DNA of 64,000 nucleotides from Pipra filicauda (taxonomy: Eukaryota; Chordata; Aves; Passeriformes; Pipridae), in NCBI RefSeq assembly GCF_003945595.2, contig NW_024104402.1, positions 248,001 to 312,000 on the forward strand, written 5' to 3'. This document shows positions 47,387 to 59,294 of this stretch, in pieces; positions within the stretch are counted from its first letter, which is position 1, and each line of letters begins with the position of its first letter. Below the pieces are notes generated by a model. It was not told where the DNA came from. It did no database searches and saw nothing but the letters and a program-made list of their open reading frames with translations. The position numbers were made by a program, and so were the translations under genes.

Positions 47387-50300
47387 GAGTAATCCCGGCA
47401 CGGCGCTGGGAATGGGGACCCGGAGCCGGCCGCTGTGTCGCGGGGATCCCCCGCCTCGCCGGGGGTTCCCCTGGTCTGAAACCGGGGGGTGGCAGGCCTG
47501 GGGGTTCCCGAGGCGGCGGCCCGGCTGTCCTGCATGCCCCATGGGCCACTGGGGAAACACTGTCCCCAGCACCACCTGTGGAAGTACCCTCACTACTGTG
47601 CTCTGCAGAAGGACAGATAAATAATTTAAATAGTGGATTAAAATCGTAATTTGTACATTTGAACAAAGCGTGTTCCATGAGCCTCGCTTTATCGTTACTG
47701 CTGCCTTTTTAAGAGTATTTTAATTATGCTCATACAGATTTATTGAGAGATTGCCATATCAAGTAGAAGTGTAATGCACATCTGACATAGAAATGGAGGG
47801 ATTTTGATCTCTTCTAATCCCCACAAACAAAAAAATCCGGCATACACATGCAGGTAAAAGCCAGAGGATCTCCCATTTTTTTATGGCTGAAGCAACTGTT
47901 GATTCCATGGGCTGGATTTGCCAGAACCACTGTGCAATCTGCTGGCAGATGTTGCTGGCAGGAGCTTTTTCAGGTTATGCTGAAGGAAGCAATGCAGCAG
48001 CACTGCTGTGAGCAATACTTGCAGGGATGAGCCCTTAGAGACACCCTGGCTGGAAGTCAGGGAGCCCACAGTGGTGCAGCTGCCCTGTGTCCTGCACAGC
48101 CATGTGCCCGCTGCTCTGCCCTCCTGATCCTGCACAGCCTTGGCCCACTACCACTCTGTCTTTGCTCTGTGGGGCAAAGGATGCCTGCAGAGTCTCAGAC
48201 CTTGGGTAAAACTCACGCTGCCCTCTTCCAGTGGAGTGGGTGTCCAGAACCTCATGGCTTGTTTTCATGAGTGGGAGAGGAGAGGTGTACTGGAAGGTGA
48301 TAGACAGCCTGGGATTTAAGAAAGCGTTTTGAAAGACTGCCTGCTTTCACCAATGCCCATTTGTAGCTGGACAAATGGCAAAGCTGTCTTCTGAGCGAGG
48401 GAAAAGGAGTGGGCTAGCAAAGTCTCAAAACTGAAAGGGAAACTTCCTCTCCTTGGAAACCATGGAATGTCAGAGCTGCTGCGACACTCTTATGCTGTCA
48501 AGTAATTTGGAATCTTCCTTGTAACGACTGCATCATAAAACAAAGAGCTTGCGTGACTGCAGGAGTAAATACCTTTTAAACACAGGTATTGTGTTTCAAA
48601 GGAGGCCGGTTTTTGTATGAAGAAACTATGGTCTTGCCATTACTTTTAGTTGACTACCTTTCAACATTTCCACTATTAAATAAAACTCAATCTTCACATA
48701 GTATTCTAAAATGTTTATTTATTCATTCTTGTACTAATGTTTGGTGAAACATCAACATGAAGCTGGTCTAGGCTATCAGTGAATTTTGAATTAATTCTGG
48801 ATTGGCAGTTACATGGTATTTTTTTGAGTATATTTCCAATATATTCACGAGGAGTTTAACATTCCGTGTGTGTTTGAAAAAAACCCCAGTAATCTGATGT
48901 GTGATTGCTTTCTCATGTGTACAAAGACTTCAGTAAGAGTAGAAAATGTAAATCCAGTCCACCATAGTCAGATCTGCAGAGCAATAAATTGTCATAGTAA
49001 CGAATTCCAAGGGAAATATTTCTGATGGAAAGGACAATACATATAGAAAAAATCCTTGGATGGCAGGGGTTTTGCTGTCCATCCATTTTACATAGCAGAA
49101 ACCCACAACTAAGAGAAACTGTCACCTGATATTAATGAAATATATCTGCAACCAGATAATTTGCCAATATTACTTCTGCCTCTGGGAATGGGATTAATTA
49201 GAAGAATTACAAGATTTATAAGGGTCAGTTGTTGCGATTCCAGGGGGGGCAAATTGACCTATTGCTTGTCTTTATCAGATGTTTTAAAAGAATAAAGATG
49301 CACAAATGAATCACATGTTCTGTTTAGTATCTGCGTAAGCAGCTTAGGGTTGAATTGAGCACAGAGTGGAGGAATGCATTATAAAAATATCCCAGGCAAG
49401 ATGATCACCAAACACACAAATTCTCCTTTTCTGAGCAGAGTTAATTACCTCAGATAATTTAGCTTCCTGCATAAGCCTAAAAGGGTGGACCTTTTATGAA
49501 AGAGTTTTATGATGTGAACACACGTTTGGATGGCTGGGTCAGTTTATACCAGTACCATTTGAAATAAAACATAACTCAAACCAGGATATTTGGGTTACAT
49601 TGAGTTCCGTGCATAGAAGACTGTAGTTTCTGGGAAAAAGGCAACCTTGCTGTGTTTGTACATAAGAAGGAACTTCAGACTTCACTTGTGTGAATTGCTA
49701 CTGCAATTTGGGGCAAAGATTATCTGTAAGCTGGAAGAAGAGAAGAAAAATATAGCAAATTGAATTATTTAATTTTAATTGGTTTGGATGTGTATTCCTA
49801 AAAAACAACACTCATGCCAAAAAACAAACAAAACCCCTTGGATTTTTATCTGTTTCTTCTGATTGAAGTGTATGTCATGAAGTGCAATTTATGATAAATT
49901 TCAAGAGTGAACTGACAGCGATACATATGGTTGTTAAAAAAACCCTTTCTCCTTGGTGCGCAAAAATAGTACTTTAGTCTAATGTGTTTCTTTTTAAATA
50001 TTTACAATTGTGTTGGCAATAGCAACCTTGAAATATTTGTAGACACAAACTTGGTTAAGTAAATATACAAGTCAGTGCCCTGATATTTCATTTATATGTT
50101 TTATTTCCAGTTTCCTGACTGTAACTGAAGCGTGGGTGGGATTTTCTCTTCCAGTAGCGCTTAGAGGGGATCTTGGAATGGATTTTTCTCTGGCTGTATT
50201 ACATGGGCCTATTTCTCAATTCTATTTCTCCTTCTGCTGCTGAAAAGTATCAGAAAATGTAATCTAAAATAACAGAAATTATTAGTTTCACTGAGCAATA

Positions 50301-51371
50301 AAAAATCTTTGAAGATTAGGGTGACCACCCAGGAGTATTCTAGATCCCTTTATAGACTTGTGGATAATCATTTCATGGCTTTTCATTTTTTTCCAGAGTT
50401 TTCTGTTAATTGTAATTTGTTAGAGCATTGGCAAATGTTGACACATCTGCCCTATAACTGATGCAATTGCCAACATACCCAAGATAGAAATTGAAGAGGT
50501 GTTTCTTTTGTGTGCTGCCCCCCCAACCTGCCTGTTCATAAAGGCTTCATTGAGTTCCTCAATAGTTTGCTCCTTCCCATTGGAACAACTCCTTGGGTGA
50601 GCTTGGTTCTGCTTCAGGAAGAATTGAGATCCCAGTTAGTCCTGAACTAGATTTGTGCTTGACTTTGGATATGAAGTCCACCTGTGCACATCAGAGCACT
50701 CCTATCAGTAAAATGCCTCCTCTGGCGTGCATCACTGCATTTCAGCTGGGCTGCCTTCTGTAGAGAGGGCTTGAGCCTTGCAGGGCTGAAACCGATGGGA
50801 AAACATGTAGCAAGAACTCACCTGCAGCATGGTTTTGGTTCTTGGAGGGCAGTCGATGTATGTGGCATCTGCTGGTGGTTGGTGGAGCGGATGCTGCCGA
50901 GCCATCCTGCTGCACTGCTGGACTCCTGACCAGTGCTGCAGTCTTGGTGATGGGGGGGAAACAGGCCCCACAGGGAGTCAGCAGAAAACCACCTCTGCAG
51001 CTTGTGTAGTCACTTCCCAGAACAGTATTTCATTTAAATGTGCATGGCTTCATCATCTAGTTTTCCATTCCCTTTCCCCTGTTGAAGTGTAGGTACAGGG
51101 GTGGGCCAATGGATCACAGAGAGCCTGCAGGTATGTGAGTGACTACATGTCTTATGAAACATTGCTAGCCGGGAATTTAAAACATTTAAAGTGGCTTCTG
51201 TTTTATCAAATTTAGTCTCTTTATCACTTTTTGCTGCTGCTGGGTTCCAAAAAAAATGCCATGAGCTCTTTCGACATTCTTCACTTATCCAGTGTCTTGT
51301 CTTTTGATACCTCCTTCTGACAAAAATATTCTTTTTCTGGAGACAGAGATTAAGAAAAGTGGACTTGATGA

Positions 51372-51391
51372 TTAGGGTTAGGGTTAGGGTT
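51372..51391 (+). repeat. Short interstitial telomeric repeat
   Basis: TTAGGGTTAGGGTTAGGG followed by TT gives three exact vertebrate telomere units inside the intron. Such short arrays are usually explained by break repair or telomerase activity at a past double-strand break. Confidence 0.85.
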
Positions 51392-54300
51392 TTGAGATTT
51401 ATTCATAGAGACACAATGAAAAGTTCATGAAACTTGGTGGCTAAAGCTGTATTCCTGAAAATCCAAGATTCACAAATCGCTGTGAGAAAGTGATGGCCAT
51501 CACTGTGAGCCCTGTGGTAAATGGCAGGAGAGGTGGCCTGGGCACACTTACATTTGCATTTTGCCTATTTTGAGACTAAAGACACACAGTCTTAGTGCTG
51601 TCAGTCCTGGCTTTCTGCTTCCATCTCAGCAGTACGAGCCCTCCCACGTGCAGTGAGGAGAGTGAGGGGCAGTCCTGTGGCAGGAGCTCCCAGGCAGTGC
51701 CTGTGTGGGGCCCTCGCTGCACCCCCACCCCAGGTCCCCCATGCCCCCTGCACACTGCTGCAGCAAAACCTCCCCCAGCAGTCACTGCCACATGCTGTCG
51801 GGATTAGGTTTGCATAGAGCCCCCTCAGGTTGGGGAAGGCTGAAGATGTTACAGGGATGTGAAAGAGACACGTGTTCCCCACCGAGGGCAGCTCTTGGCT
51901 GCTGAGGAAACTGCTGTTGCTGGAACAACTGCTTCAAATATTTGCAGGTTTGATTTTACTGTCTCAAGCTTCGACCTTTCGCAGTTGCTTATTGAAGCTA
52001 AATCTGCATCAAAGTCAATAGTTGTAGGTTATCATACTGGGCAAATTATAAGCATTCTTCCTATCTGTACACTTTATAAGTTGAGATCAGAAATTATCTT
52101 CTGTGGCCATTTAGTGAAGCTGGTGAAACGATTTTTACCCATTCGCTGAAAGACTCTGCAGGGTGTCTCACTGCAAGAAAGAACTTAGAAAAGGAATTAG
52201 TTGGTTGTCCTTTGCAGTCTGGAAACACAGATTTAATTCTGTATTATTGTTTTTGCTTTCAATAGGAAATGAAGCTGACCATAGAGCAGTCTACTAGTAA
52301 TTTGTGTGCATGTTACAACCACTTTATCAAGATTGACCTAGATATTTTACTTCCTGGGCAGAGTAAGAAGGAGTTTTCTTCTCTTGGTGTGGTGTTAAGG
52401 TGGAGTCTTTGGGGAATTTTTGTTTTGATATTTTTGTAGTTCAGAGGTCTCAGAGAACACAAGTTCTTCCAAAATGTGCCCTCTGCCACCATTGCATGTC
52501 TTGATTTGAAGAGCATCTATACTTTGGAATTATGCAGCTTTATGTCTGTTTTCTGGCAGGTTAGAGAATATTGGTTCAGTTTGGTGCCAGGTGTGAATAG
52601 CAAAGGAAAAGAGAACTTTTGCTTGAGTGAACGCACTGATAAGTGCATATATATTTGAGGATTTGCCAATCCAGGACTTGGTTTCTAACATATTCTTATC
52701 AGCTCTCTAGCCATTAGACTTCTGTGATAGAGGAAGTGATTGAGCATAGTTTCAGAAAACAAAACAGATCGACTCTTACCTTTTAAAAGGTGCTTATTTT
52801 TAGTATCTTATAGTATGAGGGAGGTGTAGGGGACAATGATAAGTTGGGAAAGGTGGCTACAGATCCTGGACAGAAAAAGAAGAGAAGAAAGTCTGAGTCT
52901 ATCATCTCTTTCACACAGCAGTTTCATGCATCCTTTCCGCAGCATCCTCGTGCTCAGCAGGAATGGCTGATGGAAATACTAATAACCCTCTAATCACATC
53001 TTCATTCCTCTCAAAATTAGTTAAATGCTTCTGAGCCTTCTCAGCTGAGATGTTTTCAATTCTTTCTCATTCATACCCACTAAATAGAAAAAATGTCGTT
53101 TCCCATTTGCCAAATACATGAAGATTTGGTTGAGTCTTTGTTTTGTCTGCACATGTGTAGACTTTTGATAAAGTACTTCAAAGCAACATTCTTAGCCTTT
53201 CATGTTTCTCTAGATGCCAGGCAAACAAACCAGGTCTTTGCTTTGTTGTTATTTTTCATAGTTCCATTTGTTGAACAGTCTTCCCAGTTACTTGGCTTCT
53301 TAGGCTCTTTTTCCCCTCCTCTGTGCCTTCTGTAGATAAATATAACCGTATTCCAAAGATAACTTGGAATGGTACCATAGATATTTCCAGTCAGTCCATG
53401 GGAAAAGGAAAGTCTAGGGATGTGTTTTGAAATTTTTGTTACTTTGTAAAACCCTCTCTAGCTCTGGGTATTTCTCTATGAAAATTGTTAAGAGTGACCT
53501 CATTGACTTAGTTACTGTCTTCAGAAACTTGAATCACGTGAGTGCTGTGCTTCTGAGACTGTCTTCTGCAGCTCTTCATCCCTCTTTTCTGTCCCCCGAG
53601 TGTGTGCTGTGCGTTGAGAGCACGGGTTGTGCAGTGCGTGCGTCGCATGGTGTAGCAAAAAGAGAGCCTGGGGGACACCTCTCCTTTGGCTGCTTGGCAG
53701 TGTGAGTCCATCTCTCACCCTTCGTCCCATTAATAACCATTGCATTGCTGTAACAACTGCAGCAGTTGTGTGGGTGGGGAAGCCTGTGCAGTGTTCAACA
53801 ACAGTTCACTGAAGTTTTAGTAGTTGAAAATTAAGGCTCAGGAACGAGGGTTTGTGTGATGAACAGTGGCTTTCATGAACATCGTGTTTGCTAATCATAT
53901 AATATTACCATAGTGGAAATCATTTGACTTTTGCGTTTGAAAACACACCCATGAAGTTTGAGAAGCTGCAAATAGTATCATAGTATGTCACATTTTACTG
54001 CTGTTGGATTAAGAAAAAGTTTTTTTATTTCCAGAACTCAAGTTAAATTTTTAAATTTAGTTTTAATTACTCTCTTTTTTTTTCTTCTAGATTTTATTCA
54101 CTTCTCTATTATCTATTGGACCTTTCTTTGCTTTAGTGCCTGTATAAAGAAAGATTGACAGGGAAGGTCACCTTATTTTTAGTTCTGTTGTAAGACTGAC
54201 ATTCACAGAGCAGTGTCTAGTGTCTTATTAATAGTAATAAACATTCTGTGAATAAAAATTGTTTTGATTAATTGAGAATCTTTCAAAGGTAGGTAAGGGT

Positions 54301-55190
54301 TGGCTTTTCTGTAAAGGTTATGATTTTAAGACATTTTACAGTTTAACTTCTCATTGTTTATTTAATATTTGTTTAAACAACAGTAAAGTGCATTGGCTAT
54401 TTCCAAGAATTTTAGCTCTGTCTTAAACAAAAACCTGCATGGACCTTTCATCCTTTCACCTAGCATTTGAATATATATTAGGTAATAGAGAACATGTTTT
54501 AACACAGGCAGCTGTTGCAGTTTATGAAAAACTCCCAATATTTGTGTAAGCAATTTGTTCCATATGCAATGTTCCACTGAGAATATCAGTTCTGCCACAG
54601 GTTCAGAGGCTTTGGCTAAGGGAAGAGGCCAAGCAGACTTGCTTGGCAGCTCCTTATTGTCTTGTGACAGTCCACTAGAGTCCAAGAGTTGGAGGAACTG
54701 ACTGCAGGTGACCCATCTTCTCCCCAGGTCATAACAGAAGGTGACAGATAGACCATAAAAATGCTGATTGTCCGTAGAGAAATATCCTTGGAGATGAGCA
54801 TTGCTAGTGAGAATCAGTTCCTTTTCTCTCTGCATGACGTTAGTGGGAAGCAGAATGTAAGAGGGACAGGTTTTGTTGCCGCTCACAGTGTGACTGTGGA
54901 AAATCCTAACAACGGGGATCCAGGTGATCGAGGTGGCCCTTCTAGTCTTGCATTACCCATCGCAAGTGCAAAACTGAGCTGGGTAGTGAACCTTCAGCCT
55001 GGGCTCTGGGTCAGCAGGCAGAGAGTTGGAAGACCTTGAACTTAAGGGGAAGGTAGACTGACCTTCAGACCTTACAGGCTGACCAGCTGGTCTTTGACCT
55101 GAACAAAATCCTCTGATTTCCTTATCTTCCAGTCATAGGGGGCACCTGCATGCTGAGCTGGGCTTGCCCCAGTAGTGTTTCCAATTACTT

Positions 55191-55202
55191 TATATATATA
55201 TA
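55191..55202. repeat. (TA)6 short repeat
   Basis: Six uninterrupted TA units in the second intron region. Confidence 0.8.
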
Positions 55203-58200
55203 GTTAAAAGAAAAGTGTAATTGCATTTCATAGGTGTCTCCGTAATCTCTGCCTGTGTATCTGACCCAGTATTTCTCAAAGTATCAATCAGTCTTTCTGT
55301 AAATTATTTTTTTTTTAAAGCACAGATGTCCTATTTCTTTAGTAATAATGTATTTTAAGATAAAAAGCTTGAAACAAGTTTCAGTGGATTAGTCTTTTTG
55401 AATATTTATTAGGCAATTCACTTTTTCTGGGGTACTTAGAATATCCCAGCATATAGATGTGTATATACAGGATACTGTGTGGCGGTAGTGTAGTAACTCT
55501 CTCTTCAGTTTGGTATGCTTTATGGGGAATTCAGGTTTTTTAAGCTGTTTGTTTGAATAAAGTAAGTTTTGGCATAATTTTGTTTGTTAGTATTTGAATG
55601 CTTGAATCGTGATTTTTGTCATCATCAGATGTGACTTAACTTCTGACACCATAAAGCCTCAGCTCAGGTCTGGTGTCACATGCAGGTTGTGGTTACTGAC
55701 GATGTTTTTTCTGGCTTTTATAACTCCATCGCCATGACACATGGGTATCTGTTGTATCCAGTTTTTAATGTGTGTGAATCTGCCCTCTCTATGATCCTAC
55801 TATGTAAAAGTGATATTCCTCCTATTTTGATGGAACTGTGTTTCATAGAAATAAAACATGCAGGTTTTGCTATACTTGTTTTCATTCACAGGAACTTCCA
55901 TGGTTCAGATGAATAAAAAAAGAAAAGGCTTAAATGGTATTAAAATCTCACTCTGAACTTTTGGAACAAAACGCGTAGAGTCTTTTTTAATACTAAAACT
56001 TTTTTACACTTGTGTTTGAAATTTTGGCTTGGAAAAATCAAGCTGGTTGTTTCATCAGAATAAACTACTTATAAAAAACCTGATTTTTGGAGGAGCTGGA
56101 GGATCCTTAGTGGAGAATTTTCCATCCTCCACACAGTCCTCTATGACTGGGATCACAGACTGTTTTTCACATGTTCACTTGTTCATCCCCAGGTAAAAAG
56201 ACGGGAGGTGAGATGTATGTCTCTTTGCCTGTCCAGTGTTACAGTGGCTTGATAAAATGATTGTTCCCCTTTCGAAACAGAAGTGCTCAGCACTTGCACT
56301 TCTTGGTTTTGTTTTTTTTTTTTTCAGTAAAGCCCTGATGAAACTCTGAAGGTTATATTTGATTATCTGGACTGTATTTTTTCACAGATGTTTTGACCTT
56401 ATTTTGGGAGCCCCTCAGTTTTTTAAAGAAAATCTGTCAAGCAGTTTTAGTACAGCTAAAGATAATGAGAATTTGGGGGCTGTGTTTTACATAGCTTTCA
56501 AGAAACTCTTGCTGGCTTTCTTAGCATTCCAGTTGACCCTGAGCGCAGTCTGTATGTGTGAGGTGCTGATTGATGGCATTTGTTCTGTTTCTGAATTGTG
56601 AAACTGTTTGTAAAATGCAGCATTTGCCTTTTTTTTTTTTTTTGGCTACTGGTTAAAAAAATAGGGGTGAGAAGGTTAGGCAGGGTGTAAATTACTTGGT
56701 GGAGCATGGTACCACAGGAGAATGCTGAGGATAACGATTAAGCAGTAGTCCTCCAAAAGGTGGAATTCTGTTAAACTGTGTCCACACCTAATATAAATAC
56801 ATCTGGAAGAGGATACTAATCCTTGTGAGACTTTTAGGTTTAAATCAATCTCTCCAATAGTTCAAGTCCACATGGGCTGTAGTAGCAAGCACAGATTTCT
56901 TTATGTTGCTCTTCCACTTTCTGTGAAACATTAATCTCTGCCGCTAGGTCATGGAAACCCTGGACTAACCAGGCTGTGGGTTTCATCGAGTTTAGTTGTT
57001 TTCATGTTATTATGCTTTGGATAAGATTCCCCATTTTGCATCTGAGGCTTTTTTTCCCTATGTCTGTGTGTGGTTTTAGTGATAAATGTGCAAACCTCTT
57101 GGCGTTTCAGTGCACAGGTATGTGTACATACTGCAGTGTGCTTTTTATGTCAAAAGGCAGCCTGGCCGCCAGGGAAGCTGCTCTCTCTTGCACTTAGAAA
57201 CAAAATGTACTGTTTTAGAGCAGGTGACCTATTTTCATTACAAAAGAGCGAATACTCAGAGAACAGTGATAGGAGAATTACTTGAGACAACTCATCTGAA
57301 GTGGGTTTGTGTAAGCAGTTTGACTAGCAAACACATTAGAGAAGTTAATTTTGTTGGTGAATAATTTGGAGATACTAGAAGAGGAGCATGGGTAGGGTGC
57401 AGCCCAGCTCTCTGTGCAGGGTAAAGTTGGTTAGGTTGTCATATATACCTGTGTATCTGTTTATAAGGGATCATGGTTTCTACCTTTGTGATTTAAGATC
57501 CTTTATTCTTTTGTGAAAGGGGAACGAGTGAAGAGATTGGCCAACTCAAATATGAGTGTGGATCAGTTTTATAAAAGATCTTTCTTTCCATCCTGACTCA
57601 TTTCTGCTTTGTTGGCAATCCCCTCCTGTTAGTTGCCAGTACTGTCTCACTCTCTTGGCTCATGTGTATACTTCAGTTATGTATGGTAATTTTTTATTGC
57701 TCTGCTCTTAAAACATCCAAGATTGCACAGCCAGTGAGTCTTGCTAATACAATTGTAAATGTATTTCTTTCTTGGCTTGCTGCAGCATGTGTGCACTTGT
57801 TCAATTTTCATTAGCTTGTATGACATATTTTTGGTATTAGAATCAGGACTACATGGACTTTATTTGTTAAAGTGAAGTAACTAGTTTATTATTCTGCCCT
57901 TTTTTAAGTTAGTAGTCAGTGTCCAACTCTATACAGCTGGTGGGTTTTTGCATTTGTTTCTTATGGCCCTTTATACCTGACTGCTGTTGTCAGTTGTTCT
58001 CTGCGCTGCAGTTTTTAACCTCACTGATGGGTTCTCTATGTTGTCTGCCCGAGTGATATAAATATTGCAAAGCTCTACGCCTCTCACTGCTTTTTTTTCC
58101 TGTAACTGTTTTTGTCACAATTCCATTATATATCCTTCCAAAACAAATTTGATTCAAACCGTGGTTACAGGTTTGATGGAGAACTTCCTAAGGTTAGTTT

Positions 58201-59242
58201 GAAAAATTAAGATGCTCAGAACAGACTCTCGTTTTGACACTTTCACTTCAGCGTTTAGAAGTGTATATAATTCTGGGGTTTAGTCTTGTGTGGTAGGGGT
58301 GGTGTTTTTTAAGAAAAAATATATGGAATTCAGAAAAATTAATTGCATAGTAATGTAGATACTGAAGGTTGAGTTATTAAAAATGTAACAATGCTTTAAA
58401 ATGCCCATGGAGCACTGGGATTTCATAACTGATGCTAGTGCATGATGCAGGATCCAGTAAAAGTATATGAAACAGAGATGTAAATTTAGCGAATTGGGCA
58501 TCATTTGGGTTTCATTAATTTTTATATTTAATCTGGATAAGCAGATGGAGAAAAAATATAAACAAGAAGGAATTGGGTTACTTTTAATTATGTAACTTTC
58601 CTGAAAAGGCTTTTTTGTTTTCCAAGCAGCTGTCTGATCAATGGCAAAATTCATAACAGCTCCCCAAGTATTTAAGATCTCTATTAATTGGAATTCCTTC
58701 TCTATATAAAAGATTGTTCTCTCTTTAGCTGTTTTGCATATGAAAGTTTAAGAAGACCATTTCTCTCTCGTGAGATTGAAAAAATAAATAAAACAATTAA
58801 TTAGAATGAAATAATTTTCTAAACTTAAGGGAATTAATAACAAACAAAGCTTCTGGAGTAGCCAGCTTTTATTTTGCAGCTTGCAAGTATAATATGATGT
58901 ATAAGGAAGGTTTTATGCAAACAAATCTTTTCCATGATAGTTTAAGAGCCACAGTCAGCTATATTGCTAAAGCAATGTAGATCTTTTGGTTATTAAGTAT
59001 ATTTTGCTGCTTTTGCCTCTTTTGCCTTCAGATATAGAAATAGACTTGCTCAGATTTTGGAGGGAAAAGAGGCTGGAAATATCTTCAGAAAGTGTTAGAA
59101 CTGGTCTTTTTCTGTCACCCTTTGACATATTACTATAGAAACTCTGCTTTGAAAACGGGGCAAGTTGTATCAATGAGCTCTGTATTTTGTAATTATATGG
59201 AGCAAGAACTTTAGGAGTTGGGTTTGTGCTGAGTGGCACTGA

Positions 59243-59294
59243 CAAAAAAAAACAAAACAAAACAAAACCAAAAACAAAACAAAACAAAAAAAAC
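59243..59294 (+). repeat. A-rich (AAAAC)n tract
   Basis: Runs of A broken regularly by single C (AAAAC units) over about 50 bp. It could be an eroded poly(A)-like tail or a simple repeat. No retrogene body was recognised upstream of it. Confidence 0.8.

Larger units (their letters stand above)
47040..47530. promoter_or_regulatory. Intragenic CpG island with X-box palindromes, possible alternative or antisense promoter
   Basis: About 0.5 kb of CpG-dense sequence begins 0.7 kb downstream of the second FOXN3 coding exon, far from the 5' island. It contains a perfect X-box (47373-47386), a one-mismatch X-box (47285-47298), a CRE-like half site (CGTCACG, 47342-47348) and GACGC-A-GACGC (47152-47162). 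Open frames on both strands are GC shadows (the longest, 195 codons on the minus strand, is proline/arginine/alanine rich). It may be an alternative promoter, an antisense promoter or an enhancer-like orphan island. The sequence alone does not decide between these. Confidence 0.65.

Noticed and set aside
47091..47678. 195-codon minus-strand frame over the intragenic CpG island
   Set aside because: Low-complexity proline/arginine/alanine translation with no domain; best explained by GC content.
50012..50026. X-box-like GTTGGC-AAT-AGCAAC
   Set aside because: One mismatch in a fixed C, three-base spacer, isolated; within chance expectation.
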